64,000 nucleotides of DNA. Origin: Prionace glauca (taxonomy: Eukaryota > Chordata > Chondrichthyes > Carcharhiniformes > Carcharhinidae). Under the pieces are notes generated by a model. That model searched no databases. It was not told where the DNA came from and was given only the letters and a program-made list of their open reading frames with translations. Below, piece after piece: positions 23,221 to 34,640 of the stretch; the stretch's first letter is position 1, and each line of letters starts with the position of its first letter. The position numbers and the translations under genes are program-made. The stretch is from assembly GCA_037974335.1 (NCBI GenBank), contig CM075760.1:49124469-49188468 (forward strand). The letters are read 5' to 3'.

Positions 23221-24124
23221 AATTAAACTGGATCTGACCTGAACAAATACATTCTGGCTGAATTTGTGAAGAAACATATAATTGGGATGATTTCTGCAGT
23301 GATGAAGAGAGTGAAGATATAAATGCTAAATGTGCTAGCGGCACAAAGATAGATCGGAAATTTGGCCGTTGGCGAGGGCAGTGGGCATATCTAGAATATT
23401 GTGCACATTTCTTGTCTCCTTATCTTTAAAAAAAAAGTGAATGTGTTAAAATAATAGTTCAGAGAAGTTTCACTAAACCATTGCCAGCTATGTTTGGGTT
23501 ATCTTATAAGAAAAGGATAGTGACGTCAGGTTTGCACCCAGAGAGTTCAAAAGAGTAAGAGGCAAATTGACTGAAACCTTCAAAACTCTAAGTGGTGCTA
23601 ACAGTGTGGATGTTGAACGGAAGTTGACTCTTGTCCAGTGTGTGGCTGTATTGGGTGTGTCTCTGAGTGCAGATATTTTGGGTCTGGTTTCTGCGCCTGT
23701 TTCCAATGCTGTACTGTCAAAGGGAGGGCGCTCTCTGATCACTTATCCAACATCATACTCTCCTTTTGCAGAAAATGACGATTTGCTGATACGAAAATGA
23801 GCAGAGAAAATAAATCTTATCAAATCAAATTGCATTTTTTCCGTTCTTTTGATTCACCTTTTAACTTCAATACATTTATTTAACACCAACATCTTCATTC
23901 TGAATGAATATCTCTGAAAGAGACAACATTGAAATGCAAGCATGACTGACCAACAAAAGAACTCGAGTCACTGGAGCTATCGCTCCTGTTTTCAATCAGG
24001 AAGCAATTCCAGGTCCTCTTCGTTCATCTGCTGCACGCAATCAATAAATTGTCATTCCCTGACCTGAATTAAACCAAGGCCGCGATGGTGAGAGGGCTGA
24101 TTCCAAACAGATGGACCATTAGGG
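23221..24124. other. No gene recognised
   Basis: Unclassified arm sequence, mirrored at about 48,200-49,090. A short open frame at 23,567-23,800 is similar in both arms (48,516-48,710) but has no recognised domain. Confidence 0.45.
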
Positions 24125-24513
24125 AAGATAAGAATATAAGAACATAAGAAATAGGAGCAGGAGTAGGCCATCTGGCCCTTCGAGCCTGCCCCGCCATTCA
24201 ATAAGATCATGGCTGATCTGTTGTGGCTCAGTTCCACATTCCGGCCCTCTCCCCATAACCCTTAATCCCCTCTCTTATCAAAAACCCATCAACCCGCTTC
24301 TTAAAAATATTTAGCGACGCAGCCTCCACCACTTCAACGGGCAGAGAATTCCAGAGATTCGCCACCCTTTGAATGAAGAAGTTCCTCCTCAACTCCGTTC
24401 TAAACCGCCTCCCTTTATCTTGAGGCTGTGCCCCCTAGTCCTACTGTCCTTTCTGAGCGGGAAGAGTCTCTCCACCTCTATCCTATCCATCCCATTCATC
24501 ATCTTATACGTCT

Positions 24514-24960
24514 TAATAAACTAGGCTTGTACTCGTTAGAGTTTAGAAGAATGAGGGGAGATCTCATTGAGACGTATAAGATGATGAATGGGATGGATAG
24601 GATAGAGGTGGAGAGACTCTTCCCGCTCAAAAAAGACAGTAGGACTAAGGGGCACAGCCTCAAGATAAAGGGGAGGCGGTTTAGAACAGAGTTGAGGAGG
24701 AACTTCTACACTCAAAGGGTGGTGAATCTCTGGAATTCTCTGCCCGTTGAAGTGGTGGAGGCTGCCTCGCTAAATATTTTTAAGAAACGGGTTGATGGGT
24801 TTTTGATAAGAGAAGGGATTAAGGGTTATGGGGAGAGGGCGGGAACGTGGAGCTGAGCCACGACAGATCAGCCATGATCTTATTGAATGGCGGGGCAGGC
24901 TTGAAGGGCCAGATGGCCTACTCCTGCTCCTATTTCTTATGTTCTTATGTTCTTATGTTC
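24514..24960 (+). mobile_element. LINE 3' end nested in the larger LINE, opposite orientation
   Basis: Starts abruptly (taataaactaggcttgtact) and ends with cttatgttcttatgttctta. It splits the host LINE between ..cttatacgtct (24,513) and aatgagatctcc (24,961), text that is continuous in other copies. It encodes the C-terminal reverse-transcriptase region. Having its own 3' tail excludes a twin-priming inversion. Confidence 0.88.
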
Positions 24961-25550
24961 AATGAGATCTCCCCTCATTCTTCTAAACTCCAACGAGTAC
25001 AAGCCTAGTTCATTCAGCCTCTCCTCATAGCTCAACCCCCTCAACTCCGATATCACCCTAGTAAACCTCCTCTGCACTCCCTCCAGGGCTAAAATATCCT
25101 TGCGCAGGTGCGGCGCCCAAAACTGCACACAGTACTCCAGCTGCGGCCTCACCAATGCCCTGTACAGCTGCAGCAAGACCTCCCTACTTTTATATTCAAT
25201 TCCCCTCGCTATGAAGGCCAGCATCCCATTCGCCTTCCTGACCACCTGCTGCACCTGCAAGCTGGGTTTTTGCGACTCATGCACAAGGACCCCGAGGTCC
25301 CTCTGCACCGTCGCCTGCTGCCGTTTTTCGCCCCGTAAGTAATAGCCCTTCCTACCATTCTTCCTTCCAAAGTGGACCACCTCGCACTTGCCAACATTAA
25401 ATTCCATTTGCCATTTCCTGGCCCATTCGCCCAGCCTATCTAGATCCTTCTGCAGACTCTCCACACCCTCCGCACAATTTCCCGTTCCCCCAATTTTGGT
25501 GTCATCCGCAAATTTCGACACCCTACACTCGGTTCCCTCCTCCAGATCAT

Positions 25551-26741
25551 CTATATAAATGGTAAAAAGCTGAGGCCCCAGCACCGAACCCTGGGGCACC
25601 CCAGTAGAACCATCCGCCAATCCAGATAGAACCCGTTGACCCCCACTCTCTGCCTCCTATTTGACAACCAATCCTCTATCCACGCTAACACCCTACCCCC
25701 AACTCCAAGTCCCCTGACCTTCTGCAATAACCTCTTATGAGGTACTTTGTCAAACGCCTTCTGAAAATCCAGAAAGACCACATCCACCGGCTCTCCTCTA
25801 TCCACCACCCGAGACACATCCTCATAAAACTCCTGTAAATTTGTCAGACACGACTTCCCTTTAATGAAACCGTGCTGCGTCTGCTCTATCAAGCAATTCC
25901 CTTCAAAATGCCTCGCAATTTCCTCTTTAATGACGGATTCTAACATTTTACCTACCACAGACGTTAAACTAACCGGCCTATAATTCCCTGCCTTTTGCCT
26001 GGCACCCTTCTTAAACAACGGCGTAACATTAGCCGTTTTCCAATCGTCCGGCACTTCCCCGGAATCCAGCGACGTCTGGAAAATAACCACCAATGCATCC
26101 ACTATAACCTCCGCCATTTCTTTCAGAACCCTCGGATGCATTCCATCCGGTCCTGGGGACTTGTCCACAATCAGCCCCTCCAGTCTGCAGAGCACCGCCT
26201 CTCTAGTAACAGTAATGTCATTAAGACGCTCCAGTCCTACCACCTTTCCATCGCTAACACCCGGCAAATTATTCACGTCCTCCTCCGTGAAGACCTTCAA
26301 TACCTGAGCCATATCCCCATCCCCTACCACTAGGTCCCCTTTCTCATCCTCTAAAGGACCAACGTTCACCCGAGCCTGCCTCTTCCTTTTTATATATTTA
26401 TAAAAACTCTTGCTATCCTTTTTTATATTAAGCGCTAGCCCAGCTTCATAGTTTCTCCTACCCTCCTTTATCAACTTCTTTGTCAATCTTTGTTGACATT
26501 TAAACATCTCCCAATCCTCTTCTCGCCCATTCCTCTTCGCTACTCTAAATGCCTCCGCTTTTAATTTAACACTTTCCTTCACCTCCTTCGTTATCCACGG
26601 CTTATTACCTCTCCTCCTACTGTCCTTTTTGACCATCGGAATAAATTTCTGCTGAGCACCAAGAAATATCTCCTTAAAGATCCTCCACTGCTCCTCAGCA
26701 GACCCTCCCTCCAACGCACTCCCCCAGTCCATATTCGCCAT
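25551..26741 (-). pseudogene. LINE reverse-transcriptase open frame
   Basis: 396 codons of the CR1-type reverse transcriptase: DKSPGPDGMHPRVLKEMAEV, NVTPLFKKGARQKAGNYRPV, HGFIKGKSCLTNLQEF, FLDFQKAFDKVPHKRLL. The frame then shifts, and GVPQGSVLGPQLF and KFADDTKIGG lie in the neighbouring frame at 24,937-25,620. The enzyme would copy LINE RNA at a nicked target; this copy cannot make a whole protein. Confidence 0.88.
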
Positions 26742-27522
26742 TCTTTTCTCATCCTACCGTATTCCCCTCTATTCAAACAAAGGATGTGTGTCCGGGAACC
26801 CACTTTCTCCTCCTCCATCTGCACCAGAAACTCTACCATACAATGATCACTCTCTCCAAGAGGATCCTTCACCGCAAGGTCCCTAATTCTACCCGCCTCA
26901 TTACATAGCACCAGATCCAAGATAGCTCGCTCCCTCGTCGGCTCCAACACACACTGTTCAAGGAAATTATCCTGGCAGCATTCCAAGAACTCCTCCTCGA
27001 GCCCACCGTGTCCAACATGGGTCGACCAATCAATATGCAGATTGAAATCCCCCATAACTACGGCCGTCCCATTCCTGCATGCCGCACTTATTTGCGCGTT
27101 AACAGCCCGCCCCACCTCCAGATCATTATCCGGGGGCCTATAGACGACACCCACCAGCGTCTTCCTCCCTTTGCTGTTTCTAATCTCTACCCACAACGAT
27201 TCCACGTTCTGCTCCTTGACTCCAATATCATCTCTTGCTACCACCTTGATGCTATCCTTAATCAGCAGAGCGACGCCCCCCCCCCCCCTTTTCCCTCCCG
27301 CCTATCCTTCCTAAACACTTGATACCCTTGGACATTCAGCTCCCAGTGCCTGTCACCTTGAAGCTCCGTCTCTGTAATGGCCACCAGATCATGTTCATTT
27401 GTGTCGATCTGCGCCACCAGCTCATCCACTTTATTCCGAATGCTTCGTGCATTCAGATATAGCGCTTTCATCCCAGCCTTCACCTGGACCCTATTTGCCG
27501 TAACGCCACCAACCCTACTCAC
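26591..27522 (-). pseudogene. LINE endonuclease region, two frames
   Basis: Apurinic-endonuclease-like domain of a CR1-type ORF2. 27,262-27,522 has KALYLNARSIRNKVDELVAQ and AITETELQ. 26,591-27,244 has VGVVYRPPDNDLEVG, VVMGDFNLHIDWS, ILDLVLCNEAG and GESDHCMVEF, including the GDFN and SDH catalytic motifs. Split by a frameshift near 27,250. Confidence 0.85.
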
Positions 27523-27596
27523 GCCCCCTACTCCCTCTATTATTGGGACATCCTCGGCCTCTTCCCTTACCTGTACCCTCTCCTTAACTTAAGATA

Positions 27597-28289
27597 GCGA
27601 TGGAACATTTAGCCGGCCTTTCCACTTCAGAATTTAAAAAATATATTCACACAAGGAATGTTTTTTGGACAAAAGTCATGTCCAGAAAGAACATGAATGA
27701 CTCCTTCAGCCAATGAAACACTAATTGTTGTTATCTGGAACAAGAAATCGACAGTGAGGTGAAATAGTCTCACAGGTTTTTCATGTGATTTTTTTAATTT
27801 CCAAAACTGTCCAATCTCGTCACTGCTGATACTGTGAAACTTACGAGGTAAACGCACAACAGATTCTCGTCACTTCAAACTATCTGCTTTCCACCTCAGC
27901 ATTTTGTAGATTTAAAAGCACCGTTCTTTAAAAGTTTTAGACTATCCTCATTGTACTGATTATTACCGACTTGCTGTGTATTTTATATATTGATAAAACC
28001 TGTACTTGTAATATAAACAGCAATAGACATTCTCTGCTGGTGTGGCAGCTTTGTGCGCACATACAATTCTAAACACTTCCATGCATTCGCTGTTCGGAAT
28101 TATAGCGATTATTGCGTTTGCAAACTTGGAAAATATTTTCAAATCACCTGACTCATTTCAAATTGTTTTTGTTAAATGTTAATGCAGTATATAATCTCAC
28201 AGCCATAGGACTTTTACAAACCGTTATGTCTTTAATGATATTATACAACTGCAGTTATAGAGAAATGGACAAAAATTGTGGCAAGTGCT
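27597..28289. other. No gene recognised
   Basis: Arm sequence mirrored at 47,490-48,190. A stretch around 28,112-28,321 is open in both arms but codes for nothing I recognise. Confidence 0.45.
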
Positions 28290-28855
28290 ATTTTCTGAAT
28301 CTTTGTCAAACACCTTACTGATATCCATATAGATGACATCAACGGCTCGTTTCAATGCTGGGTCTGGTTCGTCCTGCTCGGCCTCCTAAGTGAGTGAGTT
28401 TCTGCAGACGGAAGCTCGCCTCTTCCACCACCAGCATTGTAGCCCGAGTTCCCTTTACTGGGAGACAATGTGGTCGAGAGGCTAAACCCGCTGTGTCTGT
28501 TTCAGACCCTGAGTTTCTCACTGGCGGAGATGGAGAGCAGGAGCTGGAGTGCCTGGAATTCTTTCTGAAGTTCGTGCTGTGCTTGGAATTGATTTCTTTT
28601 TCTTGCAATGGTTGGGGTTTTATGGCTTGTGATTGAAGCATTCTCATGGGAGGGTATCTCCCAAACAGAATTGATAGGAATCAGGCCCTGATAGGAACGT
28701 CCCTCACAACCACGCGGATCCATTGCCATGATTCTTTACTAATAACCTATCAACTGCCTTTAAGTGCCCTTCCCGGTTGATGGGAACTTTGGGCAAAGTG
28801 ATTTTCCCATGAGAAATTCTGCTTGGCGGCTTCCTGTTGTTGAAGAAGAAATCTG
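28290..28855. other. LINE scrap and a conserved unidentified repeat next to the receptor gene
   Basis: 28,295-28,353 resembles the LINE text cttactgaaatccatatag...acatcaacggc. 28,354-28,740 is a conserved block. On the minus strand it reads NFRKNSRHSSSCSPSPPVRN, then LVVEEASFRLQKLTHLGG, in both arms (right: 47,052-47,405 plus). I do not recognise the family. Its position just past the receptor stop codon would make it 3' UTR or a separate repeat. Confidence 0.45.
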
Positions 28856-30416
28856 TTATTCAGTAAGTAATTTCACAATTGCATTAAATGGAAATCTGAT
28901 CACATTCTTCAGATCCTCTCTGAATTGTGTCTGGGTCACTGCATAAATGTATGTATTGGTGCAGCAACTCAGGAGTTGGAGCATAAATCCCAATTCCCGC
29001 ACAAATGAAGGGATATAAAAATGAATTAAGTTTAAATTATATAATCGTTCACAAAAGGAGTGGATAAGTAAGATTGACCATAGCAGGATAAAATTTCCTG
29101 ATAGAGCAAACAGTAAGATAATGGATTTTCTTCTCTTCACTGTCTCTGGGTCCTTTGAAGTATCCATACGATTGTGGCTCTGAAGTCTCCTGCGGAATTT
29201 GGTCGACCCTAGAATGTGTTTAATGGTGAAAACATTCAGCAACAGAATCAACAAAAAAGGAATGAACGGTGTTAAAATATAATGCAGATTTTCAACCACT
29301 CCCCATGCTGCAGAATAGAGGACATCATTGCCAACATGACAAAAATGGGGAATATTCTGAAACGCATATCTATCATCATACATGAAATACCAGAAAATGT
29401 TCTTTACACTGAATAGCACACTCACAGTTCCGAGAACCACTGTTGCAGTTTTCTCAGTGCAGTAATTTATTTTCAGCTTCTGACAAGTAATAGCCACAAA
29501 CCGATCAAAGGTGAAAGAGACAGTGAACCAGACAGAGCAATCAGTGACTGCATAAAGCAGCACAGCATGGATATTACATATTTTAATGCGGTAAATGATT
29601 AAAAATTGAAAGTTCATGGGAATTTGCCTCAAAATGAGATCGATGATAACGACCAGTAGATCCGCTGCTGACATGGAAATGAGGTAACATATCACACTTT
29701 TGGAAAGACCACACTTCCCTCGTGACAGGATAAGAATCGTCAATACATTCACTATAAGGAAGAGAAACACAATATATTCGTGTTTTAGACTGAGCACAAG
29801 AGAAACAATCTCTCAGGATCCTTGGGAACAGCTGAAATATTTTTATTAAATCCACCCCGGAATAGACTGAATTCACCTATTCTGCTCGAGACAAAGTTCA
29901 CAGCAGAAAAGCCTCGCAATGATGTAGCAAGAAGCCACATTCACCAGTTAATAAAGTCTCCAATTTGCTGCCTTTTTCAGATTTGTATATGGGGGACACA
30001 ATGGTGCCAGTAGGTTTGGAGAAAATGTTTCTGGTCTGGATGACTCTGCTTTGATTGTGCTGAAGGCTGTGCAGTTGAAGATGTTAAATCAGCTGATTTG
30101 GAATTGGCTGTGAATCATAACACTGGAAATCATCTTACATAACGACAACCGTAAAGTGGAAAGATTTAAAGTGAATGTCAGGTAGTGTGAGGATATCTGT
30201 GTGACAAGGAGAAATGTTTCCAGTGCATTCACAGCAAGAAACCATGAAGGTTACACAGAATGATATCAATAACTGGGTAACATAGGCAAGGACAATGAAC
30301 ACAGAGAAATATGACTTACCAGTGACACCAACTACGGCAAGGACAGGGTAGTAAATCCTTTGGATATCGTAAAATACCCAAAGAATACGAAGCTCAAGTG
30401 GTATAATCCAGAACAT
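28856..30416 (-). CDS. GPR139-like class A G-protein-coupled receptor (left arm, intact)
   Basis: Two minus-strand exons. Exon 1 (30,320-30,416) begins MFWIIPLELRILWVFYDIQR and ends with a phase-1 donor (ACTG|GTAAGT). A 568-bp intron ends in TATAG. Exon 2 (28,856-29,751) continues VNVLTILILSRGKCGLS to the stop, about 330 residues in all. Seven hydrophobic segments are visible. Markers: SAADLLVV (TM2), TDCSVWFTV then TFDRFVAI in place of DRY (TM3), paired cysteines at CNIHAV and CHVGND for the extracellular disulphide, and TNTYIYAVTQTQFRED after TM7 in place of NPxxY. SRGKCGLS, TDCSVWF and IYAVTQ are hallmarks of shark GPR139-like receptors (family knowledge). It should act at the plasma membrane; the ligand is unknown. 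The ATG at 30,416 is the first in frame. Confidence 0.87.
29752..30319 (-). other. Intron of the left GPR139-like gene
   Basis: 568 bp with GT..AG ends. The right copy's intron is also 568 bp (43,997-44,564), so it has stayed the same length since duplication. Confidence 0.8.
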
Positions 30417-30767
30417 GGCTCTGAAATTCAACGATCGCTGACTGTACTAGAGAACACTCCCAGTTAAACAATATTGCACACAGTGTGAAATTTCCTATTT
30501 ATAAATCCTCTAATGCCCCATTGGAACAATTAAACCGTGTGCTGAGGGACATTAATCACAGTCTCTGAACAAACAAGATGACTTAATCTTTTCTTGCAAA
30601 TTATATGGTTATTGTCCTTTTTATGCATGTTAAAAAATCCGAATGAAGGCAAACATTTTGGTTCATGCACCTTGGCAAAAGAAAGGAACATTGATTAACA
30701 ATGTGTTGCTGAATTGAAGAGAGTTGAAACCGTTGTGAGTATTGCTGTCACACATTGTCAGTCTATC
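30417..30767. other. Upstream region of the left GPR139-like gene
   Basis: AT-rich, no clear promoter element identified. At about 30,553 the right arm carries a private LINE (43,218-43,765); the left arm is empty there. Confidence 0.5.
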
Positions 30768-31485
30768 CGTTTTCCAGCAGATCTCTAAAGACAGATAAAT
30801 CAACACTGGGAACAAAATAGTGAGGCTGAAATCATTTTGTATGCAAGAACACACAACAGAATGGTTGTCAATAAATACTTACATATTAAATGTTCTTCAG
30901 TTGAAACACATGAACTGTTTGGTGTTTCCATGCATTCAGGGAAGGCAGAGATGGGGTGAAGGTTATCACTGGGAAAACTGAAGGGAAATTGCTAAAAAAA
31001 AAATCATTTCTCCAAACGGAGTTATTGAAAATAGAATGTTTAAAATAAATAAGCACGCAAATATCTATGATATTTCTTCGACATAGAACCATAGAATTCC
31101 TACAGTTCAGAAGAAAGGTCATCTTGGCCCATCGAGTCTGCATCCCACCCAGGTCCTCCCCTCTGCCCTATCCCCATTAGCCCCACACATTTCCCTTGGC
31201 TAATCCACATACTCTAAGGGAAAATAACGGGCAATTTTGCATGGCCAATCCAACTAATATGATCAGTTGTAATATAAATGAGGGACAGGTGTGGTGCAGT
31301 AATACAGAGACAGAACCGAATGCACCAGATATCGATACAGCACCTGTACTAAAATGAATGCAGACTGGGTCCAGTTCAGTCATTACAGAGAGAGTGTATA
31401 CAGTATATTACTAACCAGCGTGGTGTTTTCTCATCTAATAGAGACATGACATACTCAGTTTTGACAAAGACAAGGTCTTTGTGAA
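30768..31485 (+). repeat. Inner copy of the ~700-bp direct duplication, left arm
   Basis: Partner of 20,035-20,745. It includes the old SINE fragment at 31,083-31,262 and ends near cagttttgacaaagacaagg. Confidence 0.8.
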
Positions 31486-31594
31486 GGATAAAATGTGAAG
31501 GATAAACTTGCAATTGGTGAATAAAAAGTCTGAAATACATTAAAAAGCAGGTGAGTCATTGATAAATGAAAATTTTAAAGACCTTGTGTCATCT

Positions 31595-31666
31595 TCCCTG
31601 GTGGTCTAGTGGTTAGGATTTTGCGCTCTCGCTGCCGCAGCCTGGGTTCGATCCCCGCTCAGAGGA
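31595..31666 (+). tRNA. tRNA-Glu-like sequence, degenerate (left arm)
   Basis: Begins TCCCTGGTGGTCTAGTGGTT and has a good B box (GGTTCGATCCC), with CTC at the anticodon position of tRNA-Glu(CUC). The 3' acceptor strand (TCAGAGGA for TCAGGGAA) and the anticodon stem are mispaired, so it is probably a pseudogene. Confidence 0.6.
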
Positions 31667-32261
31667 TGTAGATTTATTGCTGTACAACAATCCTGCGTTC
31701 CTTCAGGTCAACAACTGACAGAATCAGTGTGGGGAAGATTCCCTTGCTTGCGCCTGAATTGGAAAAGTCACATGTAAAGAAGCAAAAAGAAAATAAGAGA
31801 GCAATAGGCTGGAAAGTGCTGATGACTCAAAATACTGATACGGGTTAAAGTCTGGCTGTTAATGGGGGAAAATTTATTGTTTCTACCGACACAAAAATCT
31901 CGCAGATCTGTGCCCAAATCTCTGATTCAATGACAAGAAAACGTTTACTTGAATGAACTGGTAAAGTTTCCCACCCCCAGTGAAGTGGAGGCAGTTTTCA
32001 TTCAGAAACCAGTAACTGTGAGTTTAATAATGTGGGAAGGAGAAAGACTCAGTTTGAGCGGTGACATTGCGGGAGGAATGGAGAGCTGGAGTTCACCTAG
32101 AAAAGCAGCAAAGTTTCAAATCAATGGCGTCCAACGTTGGATGGTCCATTATCGGTGATAATTTAATGTTATTCAGCAGAATTACCACTGGATGGTGTAT
32201 CACAGATTGATACTAATACTTTGAATGGAGTGAACTGCAGTGACATTGAATGCAGTAGAAA
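31667..32261. other. No gene recognised
   Basis: Arm sequence mirrored at about 41,519-42,109. A 69-codon open frame (31,949-32,158) has a similar counterpart in the right arm but no recognised family. Confidence 0.45.
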
Positions 32262-32552
32262 GGACAGCGCGGTAGCACAGTGATTAACACTGATGTCTCA
32301 CAGCGCCAGGGACTCAGGTCCTCGAGTCACCGCCTATGCAGAGTTTGCACGTTCTTCCCGTGCCTCCGTGGGTTTCCTCCGGGTGTTCCAGTTTCCGATT
32401 CAAAGATGCGTGTTTTAGTTTGATTGGCCGTGCTAAATTGGTCCTAGTGTCAGAGGGATTAGAAGGGTAAGTATGTGGGTTTGCGGGGAATAGGGCGTGG
32501 GTGGGATTGTTGTGGGTGCGGACTCGATGGGCTGAATGGCCTCCTTCTGGGG
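32262..32552 (+). mobile_element. tRNA-headed SINE (left arm)
   Basis: Head gcgcggtagcacagtgatta ... gtctcacagcgccagggact, body with gtgggtttcctccgggtgtt, tail actcgatgggctgaatggcc. The same insertion occurs in the right arm (41,233-41,518), so it predates the duplication. Confidence 0.85.
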
Positions 32553-32947
32553 GAATCGAAAGAGGTAATGCAAATATACATTGTTTTTGTTGAAACAGCA
32601 GGTCAACTAAATGTATTTTCACTGCCATGTAAAAGCGGACCTGACATCTGCACTGAAATGTGATGAGGTTGGAAAAACTCAGGATGTTACATGGCATGTG
32701 TGCATAAGGAAACAAAGATAAACCTTCACCTCCATCACCTTTCATTAACATTGGGAATGTTTAGAAATAGAGGAAGTTTTTTAAAAAGCGAAATCCAACA
32801 AGGTGGAAATATAACAACATCTGGCAGGGTGGAAATTGCGATCGGTATTTGGTCTGTTACAGTTTGTGTGAATTGATGTTTGAAGACAGTGCGAGACAAA
32901 ACACGGATCCCAGTAGCAGAGAGCACAGAAAACCAGCAATGGGATCC

Positions 32948-33020
32948 TGCCGAAACCCGGGATTGAACCAGGGATCTTTAGATCTTCAGTCTAACGCTCT
33001 CCCGACTGAGCTATTTCGGC
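32948..33020 (-). tRNA. tRNA-Phe(GAA), left arm
   Basis: 73 nt on the minus strand: GCCGAAATAGCTCAGTCGGG .. ACTGAAGATC .. CCCGGGTTTCGGCA. The acceptor stem pairs fully (GCCGAAA/TTTCGGC), the anticodon stem is TTAGA/TCTAA and the anticodon GAA is at 32,985-32,987. It differs from the usual vertebrate tRNA-Phe at only a few bases, one of them in the T loop (TTCAATCC for TTCGATCC), which weakens the B box. Possibly functional. Confidence 0.85.
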
Positions 33021-33283
33021 CAGCTGGTAGGTTGGAAGCTTCCGTCTCCCAAATCTCTAAGAGAGCAATGATTTGGAGCGCTGCTCCTTCCTCAGAGTGT
33101 TTAACTCGGCAGCCAGCAATTCACTGTGTGTGAGTGCTCTCGAAAGGGGCCACTTGCACACACTGCTTTACGCCAGCAACTTGTTCAGTTGGTAATGTTT
33201 CTGTTCGTTGTTCTTTACAAAAACGACACAGGACACATTCCTGCATTCAATCTGAACTGTGAGATCAAAACTCAAATCCATTT

Positions 33284-33365
33284 TGGCAGCGGTGGGATTC
33301 GAACCCACGCCTCCGAAGAGACTGGAGCCTTAATCCAGCGCCTTAGACAGCTCGGCCACGCTACC
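33284..33365 (-). tRNA. tRNA-Leu(AAG), left arm
   Basis: 82 nt on the minus strand: GGTAGCGTGGCCGAGCTGTC .. CTGGATTAAGGCTCCAG .. GGTTCGAATCCCACCGCTGCCA region. The class-II variable arm is present, the acceptor stem pairs (GGTAGCG/CGCTGCC) and the anticodon loop TTAAGGC gives AAG. One D-arm change (CTG for CGG) versus the common vertebrate sequence. Probably functional. Confidence 0.88.
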
Positions 33366-33965
33366 ACGTGAAACCCTGTCACAATAATGTTATTTGATGA
33401 TAAATTTACTGAAATTCATTAAAAGCAATGGAACTTGGAAAGACCATCAGGAGGATTGAGCCTGCTCCTTCACTGATTCAGGTAAGTCTGAACTGAGGAA
33501 CAAACAGAAATCATCTCACCTCAGAAACACAATGAGCTGCACACAGTAACATGCAGTGAAGGGCCGGCATCATTTAAACTGTCCTTCAGCTCGTCTCTTC
33601 CCAATTTCTGCAGAAATGACAAGAGAACCTCCTGTTGAATTTGCTCAGAGTCTGCACTTCAGGACACGAGGCGCGATTATATTTTATATGTTCATCCAGG
33701 TAACAACCCACATGTGTTTTCTGAGTTTGAATGGGAGCAATAAATTTTCAATTTCAGACCAGTAATCCGAACAGCAGGGAAAGAGTCAAACTCTAACCAC
33801 CAGACCAGCAGCTGACAGCGTGTTTTAGAATTTACTTTATCCACGCTGCTTTTGTTAATTTAATTTTTACACCAGACCACTTCCATCACAAACAGATTTC
33901 TCCCGCAAAATGGCAGCTTCCGATTCAACCATGATGTGTTCAGCCAATGAAAACATTCCATGAAC
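33366..33965. other. No gene; inner end of the left arm
   Basis: Mirrored at 39,299-39,898. Similarity stops near cattccatgaa at 33,955-33,965. Confidence 0.6.
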
Positions 33966-34299
33966 ACTCCGACAGTTCGAAACTGAACACAAATATTTCT
34001 AAATGTTTTTCAATGCAGATGAGGGAACAGTTTCATTATTCAGTGTCAATATACAGGGTGAAATCTGACTCATTAGCACACAGATTTTCCATTGCAACAT
34101 CTCAATCGTTAGTACTTTGCAGTCCATCACTGTCCTTCTCTTTCTGTGTTTGTTCTTGAACTGTTCCACATGTGAAATTTCCAGCTCTGATGGAATCTTG
34201 CAAATCTCACTCGGCTGATTCTAATAGATCTGCTTTCGATCGGAGAGTCAATCACATCATTATTAATGGTTTGCTGAGATCAAATAATCTTATTTTCAA
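33966..34299. other. Central spacer, unique part
   Basis: No counterpart outside the right arm's inner end. No recognised feature. Confidence 0.45.
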
Positions 34300-34640
34300 A
34301 GAACAAAGAACAACACAGCACGGGAAACAGGCCCTTCGGCCCAACGAGCCCGCGCCGCCGTCCCATGGTCAGTTACCTATTCATGATTTTAGTCTATGCC
34401 TAATGTGCGAGGATCAGGGAGGTCCAATATAGGGACAATTTGTTACCCAATCAATCAGCCTAAAAGCACATTTTTGGGATGTGGGAGGAAACCGAAGTAC
34501 CCGGAGGAAACCCACGCAACCATAGGGAGAACGCGCAAACTCCCACGGACATAGGCCGAAATCCATGTGTCCGCACAGCAACAGAGATAGCCTCTGAGCT
34601 GTCATGATGCCCTCGAGATGGTCCAGTTTACGCACACCAA
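34300..34640 (-). mobile_element. SINE with a CR1-like tail
   Basis: In plus view begins caaagaacaacacagcacgg, ggcccttcggcccaacgagc, then tgtgggaggaaaccgaagta and cccggaggaaacccacgcaa. On the minus strand it therefore ends in a (ttctttg)-type tail. Confidence 0.75.

Larger units (their letters stand above)
24131..27590 (-). mobile_element. CR1-type LINE, 5'-truncated, with target-site duplication and a nested LINE
   Basis: The insertion is absent from the right arm, where the empty site reads ..gggaagatagcgatgg. A 6-bp duplication, aagata, flanks it (24,125-24,130 and 27,591-27,596). On the minus strand it runs from endonuclease (LNARSIRNKVDEL, ITETELQ, VVYRPPDND, MGDFNLHIDW, GESDHCM) through reverse transcriptase (NYRPVSLTSVVGKM, DVVFLDFQKAFDKVPH, FADDTK) to a tail rich in ttctta. 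Several frame changes make it inactive. A second LINE end is nested at 24,514-24,960. It dates from after the arm duplication. Confidence 0.92.
15381..33965 (+). repeat. Left arm of the giant inverted duplication
   Basis: Nearly every feature in this arm reappears in reverse order and orientation at 39,299-56,640. Anchors: 15,400-15,640 with 56,370-56,640; 16,231-16,640 with 55,380-55,781; the 84-bp satellite; LINE relic 22,050 with 50,260; receptor exons; tRNA genes; and 33,840-33,960 with 39,300-39,440. The arm is 18.6 kb, of which 3,460 bp is a private LINE insertion. Outer and inner limits are judged by eye to within about 20 bp. Confidence 0.9.

Noticed and set aside
25995-26333. Plus-strand frames over the 24.1-27.6-kb and 34.9-37.7-kb LINEs
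   Set aside because: Shadows of the LINE proteins on the other strand.
20035-31485. Direct repeats as terminal repeats of a large mobile element
   Set aside because: The interior holds a host receptor gene and unrelated LINE relics, and there are no TG..CA ends or element proteins. A plain segmental duplication explains it better.
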